DNA of 64,000 nt from Oncomelania hupensis. Taxonomy: Eukaryota; Mollusca; Gastropoda; Littorinimorpha; Pomatiopsidae. Below, piece after piece: positions 31,971 through 42,943 of the stretch (position 1 is its first letter; every line of letters begins with the position of its first letter). The stretch covers positions 75,812,840 through 75,876,839 of the forward strand of contig CM072511.1 in assembly GCA_036898135.1 (NCBI GenBank). Direction: 5' to 3'. The notes beneath the pieces were generated by a model. It was given only the letters and a program-made list of their open reading frames with translations, did not search any database and was not told where the DNA came from. A program made the position numbers and the translations under genes.

Positions 31971-32487
31971 TTAAATGAGGTACTCCCGTTGGGGTGCCGG
32001 GGGTTTCAGTATTTTTTTAAAACTTTTTAAAAAATTTTTGGGGGGCTGAAAGAGACGGGATGAGAGGGACTGACAACACACTGCTGATTGACAGGTGAAT
32101 GAAGCACCTTCTGTAGGAGCAACTTCCTTAGGATCATCTTCTGTAGGTGTGCCTTCTGTAGATGCTTCTTCTATAGGAGCATCTTCTGTAGGGGCATCTT
32201 CTGTAGGAGCAGCACGTGTAGGAGCATATTGTGTAGGAGCAGCCTGTGTAAGAGTATGTTCTGTAGGATTACTGTCATTTTCACGGGTTTGCTTTTGATG
32301 AAGTGATACGCTAACAAAGTGTTCCTCGCCAATTTGCCCCATAAGGACAAGTGGAAGGGATGAATCATTGTCTCCTGCCAGAACCTTATTCACCAACTAG
32401 CCCAATCTCGAGCTATCTGGCTGACTGGTTACTATGTGTATGTCTCTGCCAATTATTCTGGCCATTGCCTTGCCTTGGACCACAACA
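31971..32487 (-). pseudogene. OTU-like protease remnant with pentapeptide repeat tail
   Basis: Read on the minus strand from 32487 the frame gives a segment with MARIIGRDIHIVTSQPDSS, a stop TAG at 32397-32399 in the same frame, then LPLVLMGQIGEEHFVSVS. This order, GRDIHIV...PLVLGxIGExHFVS, is the C-terminal half of OTU cysteine proteases including the His motif. In the same frame follow about twelve PTEDA/PTEGA-type pentapeptides coded by a 15-bp minisatellite (plus 32100-32275). The catalytic Cys part is not found. OTU domains occur in host deubiquitinases and in Helitron-type and other transposons; the context of repeats favours a transposon origin. Confidence 0.5.
32100..32275. repeat. 15-bp minisatellite
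   Basis: About twelve copies of a TCTTCTGTAGGAGCA-like unit, always a multiple of three so the minus-strand frame is kept. Confidence 0.85.
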
Positions 32488-32563
32488 GTTCAATGGTTTA
32501 CGCAAGCTTCCCCGGGTCAGTACAAAGAATACAGTGAGTAGGATTCACCGGATCAAAGAATGC

Positions 32564-32567
<4 letters not shown>

Positions 32568-32630
<63 letters not shown>
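32568..32630. repeat. (CT)n microsatellite
   Basis: About 60 bp of uninterrupted CT. Confidence 0.97.
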
Positions 32631-32639
32631 GGAGCTATC

Positions 32640-33629
32640 GTTATGTATCGTTATTTTCTCTTTCCATAAAAAAAAAGTTTAATTTAAGGGGCAGATAATT
32701 GGGGTAGGGGGAGAAAGGGGGAAAATATTGGTTAGAACCTCCAAATAATGTTTTTTGAGGTGCTGAATATTGGGGGGCAAATGTATAGGTTTGCCCCCCC
32801 CCAATATTTTTCGGAAGGGGGGAGGGGGAGCAAGTGCCCCCTTTGCACCCCCCCTCCCGCTTCCTGTGCATAGATAAAATGCTCCAGAAAAAAAAACCAG
32901 AAATTGGCTGATATTTCTAAAGAGCTCGAAAATCGAGTTGATGAGGCAAGTACACGCACCGATTTGATTCCTCATTAACGAAATGATGCTCTTCAATCGA
33001 CTCGAGGGAAAACAAAATCTAATAATTTTTCTCTTGTTTTTGGTCAGTGGATGGAAAAGGCTTTGGAGCAAGTAAAAAAAGAGAGACAAATGACAAAGGC
33101 GAATTTTTTAAACATAAATAATATTTGAATCGCTTTATCCAAAGCAAACTGCGTCACGAAATTTCAAACTGCCTCAACCAATTTCCAAAATTTCATAAAT
33201 TAAACACATCACTTGAATATCTTTACAAGAGGAAAGACATTCTTAAACGTATGATCAACAATAAATCCTTTAAAGACTTTTGGCACTCAGCCGAGTGAGC
33301 CAGCGTAAACAACCGTCGCGTCATTGCCTTTCTTCAATTCAAATGTTTTCAACCAGTCTTCATGCCTGTGCTTATAAATAGTAGGCTAACTATGTCAACG
33401 GTCGGTGACCGGGCCGGTTTCAACACCAGTAAAAATTAAAAAAAATAATTCATCAATCTTCATGTCCTCAACCACATGACAATGCACCTAATCACCTACC
33501 ACGAATGCACTCTGCAACTTTGAACTGTATAAGGGAATCATAATGCTTGACTCCCGCAGATCTAAAAAAAACAAACAATTTATGCTCCTCCTTCTTTTCC
33601 TCACCCCCCTTACATGCACAACAATTATT
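32640..33629. other. No clear gene; possible decayed coding traces
   Basis: 32770-32860 is G/C-homopolymer rich. Between 32920 and 33290 the plus strand has scattered coding-like pieces (WMEKALEQVKKERQ near 33050, MINNKSFKDFWHSAE near 33250) in changing frames with stops; no family recognised. Confidence 0.4.
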
Positions 33630-34096
33630 CATTACAACACCCCCGTGGGGGTTTCTGTAGAAATAGTATCCCCACTTTATGGAAATTTAGTGCTTTAAAT
33701 TCCCATTGTCACTCTTTCTCCTTTGTTCTTTCTCATTTCTATTATATTTCTTTCTCATTCCTGCGCTATTCTATCAATCTACTATACTGTCTTCTTCGCT
33801 AGGCCAGTCACATACCTTTGTTTCTTGAAAACTCTTCCAAAACTCCTCACTTGTGTTTAGGGTCTGTTGGGTCAGCTTGAGAATATTGCACCTTTCTGCC
33901 AAATAGTCACTAGGGTTTCTTATGATATTATTATTTAGCTATACTGTCTTCTTCGCTAGGCCAGTCACATACCTTTGTTTCTTGAAAACTCTTCCAAAAC
34001 TCCTCACTTGTGTTTAGGGTCTGTTGGGTCAGCTTGGAAATATTGTACCTTTCTGCCAAATAGTCACTAGGGTTTCTTATGATATTATTATTTAGA
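33630..34096 (+). repeat. R550 copy 3 with a ~155-bp tandem duplication
   Basis: Opposite orientation to the copies at 13823 and 26498 (CCCCCGTGGGGGTTTC, TTTAGTGCTTTAAATTCCC, GTCACTAGGGTTTC). The segment from CTATACTGTCTTCTTCGC to GATATTATTATTTAG occurs twice, at about 33780-33938 and 33939-34096. Confidence 0.75.
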
Positions 34097-34350
34097 AATA
34101 ATCTGCGAGAAATACCTACAGCACCAACAACATCTATATGTGTTTGTAGACTTCAAGAAAGTGTTTGACCGAGTCTGGCATGCAGTTCTGTGGGTAACCA
34201 TGAGAGTGTACAACATCAGCCCTAAAATTGGCTTGACACTGAACGAAGCCATGAGGGTTGCTGAGAACACAGAAAGATGGAGTACGCTGGTTAAACGATC
34301 ATCTGTGGTGCCCCAACGACCTTTACGGGATAGGATAGAATAGGATAGGT
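34097..34350 (+). pseudogene. LINE-B copy with large internal deletion
   Basis: RT start (AATAATCTGCGAGAAATACC and FVDFKKVFDRVWHAVLW) runs to ISPKIG and then jumps directly to LTLNEAMRVAE and LVKRSSVVP at the 3' end. The RT palm and all middle parts are lost. The tail is GGGATAGGATAGAATAGG. Confidence 0.85.
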
Positions 34351-34468
34351 TGTTATAGTTTGATATAGTTCCTATACGAAGCTGAAGGTCAGAGGGCAAT
34401 ATATACAATCCTAAACCAATTACATAATCTACTTTTGATAAAGTGTCCTGATATCTTTTAATACCCTA

Positions 34469-34660
34469 GGGCGGCAGGGATAGCTCAGTGGTCAGAGCGC
34501 ACGACTTGTGTGAGTGCGTCTTGGGTGACGTGGGTTCGAATCCTGACTTCAGCAAACTATATTGTGATTGCTGGATATTACGGGCCAGCGCCTTAAGAAG
34601 CTCTCTGAGCTTGTAAGTGCGCTATATAAGAGAAATTTCTTTCTCTTTTTCTTTTTTTTT
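34469..34660 (+). mobile_element. tRNA-derived SINE
   Basis: A box TAGCTCAGTGG (34481-34491) and B box GGGTTCGAATCC (34532-34543) give a clear tRNA-like head. The 3' part has GGCCAGCGCCTTAAGAAGC and GTGCGCTATATAAGAG, then a TTTCT-rich tail. A tRNA gene is unlikely because the acceptor stem is not paired and the unit continues into a SINE body. Confidence 0.75.
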
Positions 34661-35479
34661 TTACTCACAAGCGACTGCCGAATTAATAGAATCTTCGATG
34701 TTGGCGTTTCTAATAATCAAAGCTTGTTCCTTCTCCTATAATATTACTACGTGTTTGTGCCTGTGACCCAAGAATGCACCACGCGAGTGAATATTCATTG
34801 TCTTTCCACTCCACTTTGGGTAAATCCGTTGTTTTGTCATATCCCGTAACTCGGAAGTCGTTGGGGCACCACAGATGATCGTTTAACCTTTCTGTCCTCA
34901 GCAACCCTCATGGCTTCGCTCAATGTCAAGCCAATCCATTATCGAATGTTGTCCTCCCACCACTTTTTGTCTCCATCTTCTTCTCCGGGTCTCCTACCCC
35001 AACCGTGCCTTGCAAGATGGCCATACCATCTGAGTTTCCGTTTTTTCACCACTGTGAGCATGTTGTTCATTGGCTAGTCGGATGGTAGGTCGGACTTCAT
35101 TGCTGGTGATATGCGGGGTAAAGGTAATGCTCAAAAGTCTTCTGTAGCACCTCATCTCCATGCGTTGTATTCTTCGTTGTAGATCTGCTGTGATGGTCCA
35201 TGTTTCGGAAACGTATAGGAAGATGGAGATGACAAGAGAGCACAGAAGCCCTATCTTGGAATGTAGACTGATGGTCCTGTCTTTCCAACTGGGCTTCAGT
35301 GCAGCTGTTATTTGTGCGATCATGGAGAGGACTTCTCGGGAGCCATCGTCTGATTCAATGGCTCCTAGATATTTGAAGCTATGCACTGCGTTGGGATTGG
35401 CTTCATGGACTTTGTTGTCCATGGTGATGCCATTGGTGTTGGTCTCATTTCCATTCCATAGGCTCTGTAGGTAGGTACC

Positions 35480-35758
35480 AGCTGTTCAAGTTATTTTTTT
35501 TATTTATTTTATTTATTTTAACAACTTTATTATCAACGTGAAATTCGGGCACTTTCATTTTCGAAAGTACAGCAGCCCCAAGTGAAGCGCTTTACCCAAG
35601 GTACATGCTGGGTGTATTCTAGGACATGAGCGTCATGATCTTTAAAGTCCGTTATGATGAAATGCATGTGACACAGACTAGACCTCGGTTAATACTCTCA
35701 TCCAATGCCCCGGCCTGGGGAACTCGGGACCTTCAGATCCGCAAGCCAGCGCCTAAAA
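35480..35758 (-). mobile_element. SINE inserted in LINE-B
   Basis: On the minus strand: GGTCCCGAGTTCC (B-box-like end of a tRNA head), GATGAGAGTATTAACCG, GTCTAGTCTGTGTCAC, CTTTAAAGATCATGACGCTC, AAGCGCTTCACTTGG, then AATAAAGTTG and an (ATAAA)n tail. The middle domain is shared with 9860-9970 and 50560-50640. The head is 5' truncated. Confidence 0.65.
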
Positions 35759-36082
35759 CCACTCCAGCCAATCCATCAATGTCATCCGCAAAACGAAGGT
35801 TGGAGATTGCTCTACCCCCTATGCTGACTGTGCTTTCCCGATCTGCAAGGGCATCTGACATGATGCGCTCTAGGAAGATGTTGAAGAGGGTTGGAGAGAG
35901 AGTAGGCATCTTTGACGCACACCGAATGTTGTTCTGAACCAGTTCCCGATGGCGCTGTTGTGGAGGACTGCACTGGTAGCCTTGTCATACAGGCTGTTGA
36001 TGACTTCAATAATTTTAGGGCTGATGTTGTATACTCTCACGGTTGCCGACAGCTGCATGCCAGACTCGGTCAAACGCTTTCT

Positions 36083-36318
36083 TGAATCGATATTTCATTT
36101 ATTGTCTATTCACACATTCAGGTGATATTAGACATTAATTAATAACAACAACAATATAAATCAAATCACAATTAAGAAACCTTATAACAAAATGGAATGA
36201 AAGGGGAAAAGGGATTTAACACCAAACTATAATTATAAAAGTCTACCAATAGGAGTCATTGCAATAATTTTCACAACTGCTGTTATCTGTGAATGATGTA
36301 AAACATCATCTAAAGAAG
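36083..36318 (-). mobile_element. ~236-bp retroposon-like insertion in LINE-B
   Basis: LINE-B sequence stops at TTTCTTGAA and resumes with GAAGTCTAC. The insert reads on the minus strand to TGAATAGACAATAAATGAA, a likely 3' end. Only GAA is duplicated. Family unknown. Confidence 0.5.
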
Positions 36319-36386
36319 TCTACAAACGCGTGATACAGATATTGTTGGTGCTGTATTTCTTGCAGATTATTTATTCTACATCGTAT

Positions 36387-36531
36387 CTAAATAAAGTTCC
36401 CATTCCGTGATTGTTGGCTAAAGTCTGTTACAGGGTCAATTCCAAATTCATTGCACAACCTTCGAAACACTTTCTTGTCAAACCTGTTGTTCAAGGGATT
36501 AAAGTTTTTGTCTTTGAGCAACGGAACGTAA
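36387..36531 (-). pseudogene. Short coding-like fragment, family unknown
   Basis: The minus strand between a stop near 36534 and a TAG at 36387-36389 reads about 47 residues including LLKDKNFNPLNNRFDKKV, FRRLCNEFGIDP and VTDFSQQ. The composition (charged, hydrophobic and aromatic residues mixed, not low complexity) looks like protein. I do not recognise the family. It could be a decayed exon or a transposon piece. Confidence 0.3.
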
Positions 36532-37087
36532 GTTCAGACAACACACGTCTCACTATAAATGGAACATGTAAATAGACCTTAACATAGGATCTGAATGATT
36601 AAGATGATGAACGTAAGAAACTCCGTAACCAGTTGTAGCGCATGACACGGAGAAATTAATTTAATTCTGAAAGAACTGCATATCATCATTGTATAGCCAT
36701 TGGTTAGCTACAAAATCAGTCGTTATATCAGGGTAAGGAATACATTTATTAAGAACTCTAATTTTAAAATGAACTTTGGTGATCACAGCTATAAAGTTTG
36801 GGTTAGATCAACATTACTGTCTTATAATAACAAGGAACAGCAGTGTACTTTGCAGCTTTGTTATATTTATAAGGTGCATACATTTTATTAAAATATTTTT
36901 AAAAATATGTCACTTAGGAATCTGTAAAATCTGGTGTACCTATTGAACTACGCCATCCTAAAGACAATACCAACCTTCTACTGTTTATTCTTATACTTAT
37001 TCAATTAAATCTTACAATATAAACTCCAAATAAGATACAAGACAAATAAATAATCTAAACTCCCACTACGGGTTTCAGGGTCACCAC

Positions 37088-38649
37088 TGTAACGAACGGG
37101 GTTTATATCAAGAACTGCGTGTATGCGTGCATGGATAAATCTGCGTGTCCTCCCGTCTCACACTTTTCTAACTCTGTTCTTCTAACTTCTGTTGTCACAC
37201 CCTCTTCTATTACTAGAAAATAAACCAACACAAATTTGCATAGTACAATCAATCCAATAAATACAATCAATCAAGAATATATAAGAATACAATAATACTT
37301 CGGTACTCACATACTTTGTAGGGGTAATCCGTGAATTACTCACACTCACAATAACACATAAAGAATCCCGGTCACCGTCCACAGAGAGAATTAACGAAAC
37401 GGTTCTCACTGAGAAAATAATGTTTGATTATTTGTCCATGTATATCCTCTGTCTATGCACTTTCTTTCGTTCCCCTCGTTTTCTCCTTGTCCTTGTTTCT
37501 TTCTCTCCCTCCGACCTAGACTTTCTTCTCTCTTCTCCGTTCCCTTCTCCACCTTCTATGCTGCTACTGTTGCTGCTGCTGTGGCAGCTGCTGCTACTGT
37601 CGCTGCTGTTGTTGCAGTTGCTGGTGTTGCAGTCGCTGCTGTTGCTGCAGTTGCTGTTGTTGCAGTTGCTGGGGTCGCTGTTGCTGCCACCGCTGCTCGT
37701 CTTCTTCTTCTTCTTCTTTGGCTTCTTCTCCGGCTTCTTATTTCTGCTGCCTCCTTTCTTCCTTCTTCTGCTACTTCTTCCTCTTCTTCTTTCGTCCTCC
37801 TCTTCTTGATGCTTCGTCTTCTTCTTGACTCTCTTCTCTTCTTCTCCTTCTTCTTCTTCTCCTTCTTCTTTCTTCTTCTTCTTTCTTCTTCTCTTCTCTT
37901 CTTCTTTCTTCTTCTTTTTTCTTCCTTTCTTCTTCTCTTCTTATTTCTTCTTCTCTCTTCTTCTTTCTTCTTCTTCTTCTGCCTCGAGGCCTCCAGCCGG
38001 AACTTCTGTAAACACACGAGTTTACCAACTTGATACATAGACTTTCTCTGAATTACTACACATACCTCTCTCTTCTCTGTGACGGGACCAGACCAGCAAT
38101 ATAATTCAATTCTCATATGTGTCGAACACAGTTCACACATACGCAAATTGCAAAACTAATTATAACAACTGATTTAATTCACAAAATAAATATAATGCTA
38201 TACACTGCAAGTTGAGGTTTCAACTTCAAATCACATAACAATCCAACTTCAATTCGTTAATCAAAAATATACAACGATCCACCATCTCCATCACCCCCCT
38301 ACTCCATCCTTCATACTAATATCAAAAATTATTTATTATTAATTCTATTCCACAACAAGTAGAAGACAATCTTTGTAAAATATTATTATGTTTATAATAC
38401 AATATTTCAATGATAAACAATATATACCTGCAGACACAGCTGCCAGAAGTTCAAAACCACCACTCCGTGGCACAGTCAAGAAAAGAATGAATATATTTTT
38501 TAATGTAATTGGTGAGCCGTCATGTGACTAGCTCAACCAATCAGAATTTAGCTATCAATAAAAAATATTATAATTAATGTCTTCACACAGGAAGAGACTA
38601 CAAAACATAAAGTCATCGGACCGAAATACTATAAAACCGGTCCGTGACA
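37088..38649. mobile_element. Possible LTR or TIR unit with TGTAACG...CGTGACA ends
   Basis: The left end TGTAACGAACGGGG and the right end CCGGTCCGTGACA are imperfect inverted repeats with TG...CA termini. CTATAAAACC stands close to the right end. The interior holds the large CTG/CTT-rich block. No flanking duplication is seen and no pol domain exists, so a solo LTR with lost duplication is only one option. Confidence 0.3.
37420..37985. repeat. Long imperfect pyrimidine-rich (CTG/CTT)n tract
   Basis: 37558-37690 is mainly GCTGCTGTTGCTG-type repeats, 37700-37985 mainly CTTCTTCTT with CT interruptions. ORFs in every frame (poly-Leu, Ala-Val, Lys-Arg-Glu) are by-products of the repeat. Confidence 0.9.
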
Positions 38650-39620
38650 AGCGATGTTAAAGTAATCCCAAACGAAATATTGTACACAGTTAAATGAGTA
38701 AACATAAGTCAAGATCTAAAAAAGTGGATACAGATTAATAAAAAAACGACACTGTATACAAGACGGCTATTGTGACTTCTGCAAAACTGACTGAAGAACT
38801 GTTTAAACATCATTCGATTAAAAAAAAATTAAGCCTGCTAACTTGATAGTAACTTTAATTTTTAATAAACCCTAGGATAAAGACTAATTGCACCTAAGCT
38901 GGCAGAAATACTAGATTTCACTGCTAATGAATTATTCTTTGAAACAAACTAATGAACTTGTTAATTAATAATAGAGTGTGAACCTCCATCAACTAAAGAA
39001 ATTTGAAAACATAGTAGACGGAACTCCTAGTACTGTACATTGTTCAGAATATTTTCAACTCAAAGAAAATCTTACTGCGATCCAGTTTCAATAAAATGTT
39101 TCCCTCAAAAACGCCAACACTTAAGTCATGACTATCATACAGCCTCTGCTTCAAAATAACCAACCAAAACAACCAAGATACAAGATACAAGAAAACTTTA
39201 TTATCTCACTCTGAGAAATTAATACATGTTTTGCAGGCAGTTAAAGGAAGTCATCAATCAATAAAAGAAAATATAACACCTGTGTCCTACACAGTTGGCA
39301 CTTCACATTCTTACTGGACGTCTTATTTCATTTTCCTTCTCGCTTTTAATAATGTACAGATAACAGGTTAAAAAGTTAATTACATTAAAGGAAAATAATC
39401 TTCATGTTGTATTTTTAAATGTATATAGGATCATACAAATCAATTCTAATCACAGAGATAACTACACAAGCAAAGAATGGAGGACTTATATTTTACAAAC
39501 CTACATTCGTCGTTAGGGTGCGCAATTGAAAATGGCTTAAGTCCCCGTCGCAGGGGCGGATCAGTTAGTTTTTTTTTTTTTTTTTTTTTTTTGGGGGGGG
39601 GGGAGGGTTCCAAAATTCTA
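38650..39620. other. No gene; retroposon end at 39170-39230; poly(T)/poly(G) run
   Basis: ACAAGATACAAGATACAAG then AAACTTTATTATCTCAC at 39170-39230 is a minus-strand retroposon 3' end with a repeat tail. 39569-39605 is T24 followed by G11. The rest is AT-rich and unassigned. Confidence 0.6.
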
Positions 39621-39624
39621 TTAA

Positions 39625-41815
39625 AGGGACTTACTCGGTAAATGTTAATGATGGTCAAGAAACGCCTCAGATCAAGCAGGACACGCACTTTTCCAGGAGC
39701 AGACATCGGAAGTGACCACAATCTTGTGATGATGTCTTTTCGGCTTCACTTGAAGAGAGTAAACACAGCAAAGTGCACTAGACTGAAGTTCGACCTGGAC
39801 AAACTGCAAGACCCGGAGGTGACAGAAATATTGCAGGCCAAAATTGGACGGCAATTTGCACCACTGCTCATTTTGGGAGCTGGTAAAGTAGATGTCAACA
39901 CCATGACCACTACCTTCAACTTAGCTGTGACAGATGCCGCCACGGAGATCCTTGGAAAGCACCGGTCAAAGAAGAAGCTGTGGACCACACCTGAACTTTT
40001 GGACCTGTGCGATAAACGAAGAGAGATGAAAAAGAAAAGGAACACCTGACAGGGAGCTGATGCCTACCGAAAAATCAACAATGACATCCGAAAAGGCATG
40101 CACACAGCAAAGGAGAACTGGATAGAAGCTCAATGCCAGGAAATAGAGAACAGTCTGAACAAGAACAACAGCAAGAAGGCCTACCAGACTGTGAAGCCGC
40201 TGACACGTGTTAAACAGCCCAAGGTCTCCACGATCCAAAGCAAGTGGCTTATGTCTTACAGAAGAACAAGAAGTCTTGGACAGATGGACAGAGTACTGCT
40301 CTGACCTTTACAACCACAAACCAAACGGAGACCCATCAGTTCTAGTATGTCCAGAGAACAGAGAAGAAGAAGAAATCCTCCCAATTCTCCGAGAAGAAGT
40401 TGAGGCAGCAGTGCAATCGCTGAAGGGGAAGTCAGCGGGAGTGGACAACATACCCGCGGAACTGCTTCAAGCAGGAGGAGAGGCGATGATCGACGCACTC
40501 ACCATTATTTGTAAATAGATGTGGCAGAGTGGAGAGTGGCCTACAACATGGAACCAGTCGCTTGTCATCACTCTTCCCAAAAAAAGGTAACCTTCAGGAA
40601 CCTGAAAATAATACTCAACAGGTTGAAACCCCAAGCTGAACAAATCATAGCCGAAGAGCAAGCAGGATTTAGGGCAGGGCGAAGTACCACTGAACAGACT
40701 TTCAACCTCAGAATAATCTGTGAGAAATACCTACAGCACCAACAACATCTATATCATGTGTTCGTAGACATCATAAAGGCGTTTGACCGAGTCTGGCATG
40801 CAGCTCTGTGGGCAACCATGAGAGTGTACAACATCAGCCCTAAAATTTGTTGAAGTCATCAAAAGCCTGTATGACAAGGCTACCAGTGCAGTCCTCCACA
40901 ACAGCGCCATCGAAAACTGGTTCAGAACAACAATCTGTGTGCGTCAGGGATGCCTACTCTCTCCAACACTCTTCAACATCTTCCTAGAGGGCATCATGTC
41001 AGATGCCCTTGCAGACCACGAAGGCACAGTCAGCATAGGGGGAAGAAGAGGAACAAGAACTTGAACAGCTGGTACAGAGGCTTGACACCACCTCCAGAGC
41101 CTATTGAATGGAAATAAGTGCAGAGAATACAAAAATGATGACCAACAACACCCATGGCATCAACACGGACATCAAAGTCCAAGGCCAATCCCTCAACACA
41201 GTGCATATCTTCAAATATTTAGGAGCCATTGTATCAGACAATGGGTCCCGACAGGAAGTCCTCTCCAGGATCGCACAAAGAACTGCTGCCCTGGCGAGGT
41301 TGAAGCCAATTTGGAAAGACAGGACCATCAGTCTACATTCTAAGGTAAGGTTGCTGCGCTCCCTTGTCATCTCCATCTTCCTATATGCTTGCGAAACATG
41401 GACCCTCACAGCAGATCTCCAACGAAGAATACAAAGCATGGAGATGAGGTGCTACAGAAGACTTCTGTGCATTTCCTATATACCCAGCACATCACCAACG
41501 ACGAAGTCCGACAGACCATCACACAAGCCATTGGACAACACGATGACCTGCTCACAGTGGTGAAAAATCGGAAACTCCGAGGGTATGGCAACGTCACCAG
41601 ATCATCAGGTCTTGCAAAGACCATCCTGCAAGGCACAGTGCAAGAAGGTAGAAGAAGAGGGAGACCGAAAAAGAGGTGGGATGACAACATTCGAGACTGG
41701 ACTGGTTTGACACTGAGCGAAACAATCATGGTTGCTGAGGACAGGGAAAGATGGAGTACGTTGGTTAAACGATCATCTGTGGTGCCCCTACGACCTCCGA
41801 GCTATGGGATAGGAT
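39625..41815 (+). pseudogene. LINE-B, longest copy (endonuclease C-terminus, RT, 3' end)
   Basis: The first part keeps the end of an apurinic-type endonuclease (FPGADIGSDHNLVMMSF, the GSDH signature), then the linker KRRSKKKLWTTPE-like, then RT: EEQAGFRAGRSTTEQTF, FVDIIKAFDRVWHAALW, VRQGCLLSPTLFNIFLE. Directly after SIGGR about 45-50 bases are missing compared with the copy at 35770, removing the catalytic FADD. Then follow FKYLGAIVSDNGSRQ, YACETWTLTADLQRRIQ, GGRRRGRPKKRWDDN and the (GGATA)n end. Several stops and frameshifts. RTE-like type; a dead copy. Confidence 0.87.
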
Positions 41816-42779
41816 ATGTTATTTACTTTTAAGATTAAATTATCAAAATAATAATTACATCCTTTGCTCCCAAAATATGTACGGAGCTTTGCCACACCTT
41901 TCGCATCGGTGGGCTTCAACGACGGCGTTCGCGGCATTTTGTCGCGAGTCGGAATAAGCAAGCAAGAGACGGAATTTTGACTATTTGTCTTTTTGCTAAA
42001 ACGTCAACGTAAGCCAGGGTTGACCACACTATGACTTTTTCAGCATGCAAGGTACTTTTAAAATGACCAAGCCAAAATGATCTACCTACCACCAAAATGC
42101 AAAACATGTATATAGTCATATAATAGGCTGAGGTCAATTTTTTTTTTTTTACTGCTACGCAATCTACTCAGTCACACTGCCTTCGCGATGGACCGGTCGA
42201 TCGCGATCGACGTATTGGGCACTCCTGTCGTAATCCATTATATTATCCATTAGGAATATCGTTTTCTTTCTTTTCATTTCTTCCGCTCGTGGCGCCCCCC
42301 CCCTTCCTCCTCCCCGCTATCCCCCCTTAAAAAATAAAAAATTAAAAAATAAATAAAAATTAAATAAATAAATAAATAGAATGTCGCTGAAGACGGGAAA
42401 TATCAGCTTTGCTCTTTGTGGAGCACGAAAGACAGTGTTTGTCTGGAGATTGTTTAGAATGATTGAAATGATTGAACTTTTTTAGGGAGAAGATTGCGAG
42501 GGCTTGCATATTGTGGGAGTGGTCAAATACTCGTACAAAAAAAAAAAAAAAAAAAAAAAAATAAATAAATAAATAAAAATAAATAAATATATAATATAGT
42601 ATTTATTTATTTATTTTATGTTTATTTTTATTTATTTTTATTTTTATTTTTATAATTGTATTTTCTCTCTCTCTCTTTCTCTCCTTCTTCTTCTTTCTTT
42701 TCCTTTTTTTTTTTGGGCTGGGGGGGGGGTCCGGAAACCCCCCCTCGTCCGCCCCTGCGTCGGTTGCGGCGAATGATTC
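41816..42779. other. No gene; A/T homopolymers
   Basis: Contains (A)n at 42538-42561, AAAT repeats at 42325-42380 and 42561-42660 and a CT-rich run. The minus ORFs at 42603-42920 are made from these runs. Confidence 0.65.
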
Positions 42780-42943
42780 CCTCTGGAGTATGGATCTTGT
42801 AAGAGCGCCCACTCTTGTCTGTTGGCCCAACAATCTTGCGATTGTGGCTCCATTTCTTCTTCTTGTTCTGAACGAAGACTGCAGTGCATAGACATTGGTC
42901 GTGCATCTGGTGTCGATCAAAGTTGTCTATGCTTTTCTCCTTT

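Larger units (their letters stand above)
34838..36372 (-). pseudogene. LINE-B copy on minus strand, with two insertions, keeps FADD
   Basis: From 36372 down: AATAATCTGC region, FKKAFDRV context, an insertion at 36083-36318, then VYNISPKIIEVINSLYDKA, VRQRCLLSLQ, GRAISNLRFADDIDGLA (the RT catalytic FADD, near plus 35770-35815), an insertion at 35480-35758, FKYLGAIESDDGS, WKDRTISLHSK, ETWTITADLQRRI and the end LNDHLWCPNDF. Frames are broken several times. It is the only copy here that shows the FADD motif. Confidence 0.82.

Noticed and set aside
34469..34552. Possible true tRNA gene
   Set aside because: A and B boxes are good but the acceptor stem does not pair and the sequence runs into a SINE body and tail.
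37420..38146. Leu-, Ala/Val- and Lys/Arg/Glu-rich ORFs of up to 196 residues
   Set aside because: All frames are open because of the CTG/CTT repeat; no domain.
42603..42920. Minus-strand Lys-rich ORFs
   Set aside because: Made of CT/AAAT low-complexity DNA next to the Gypsy-D fragment.
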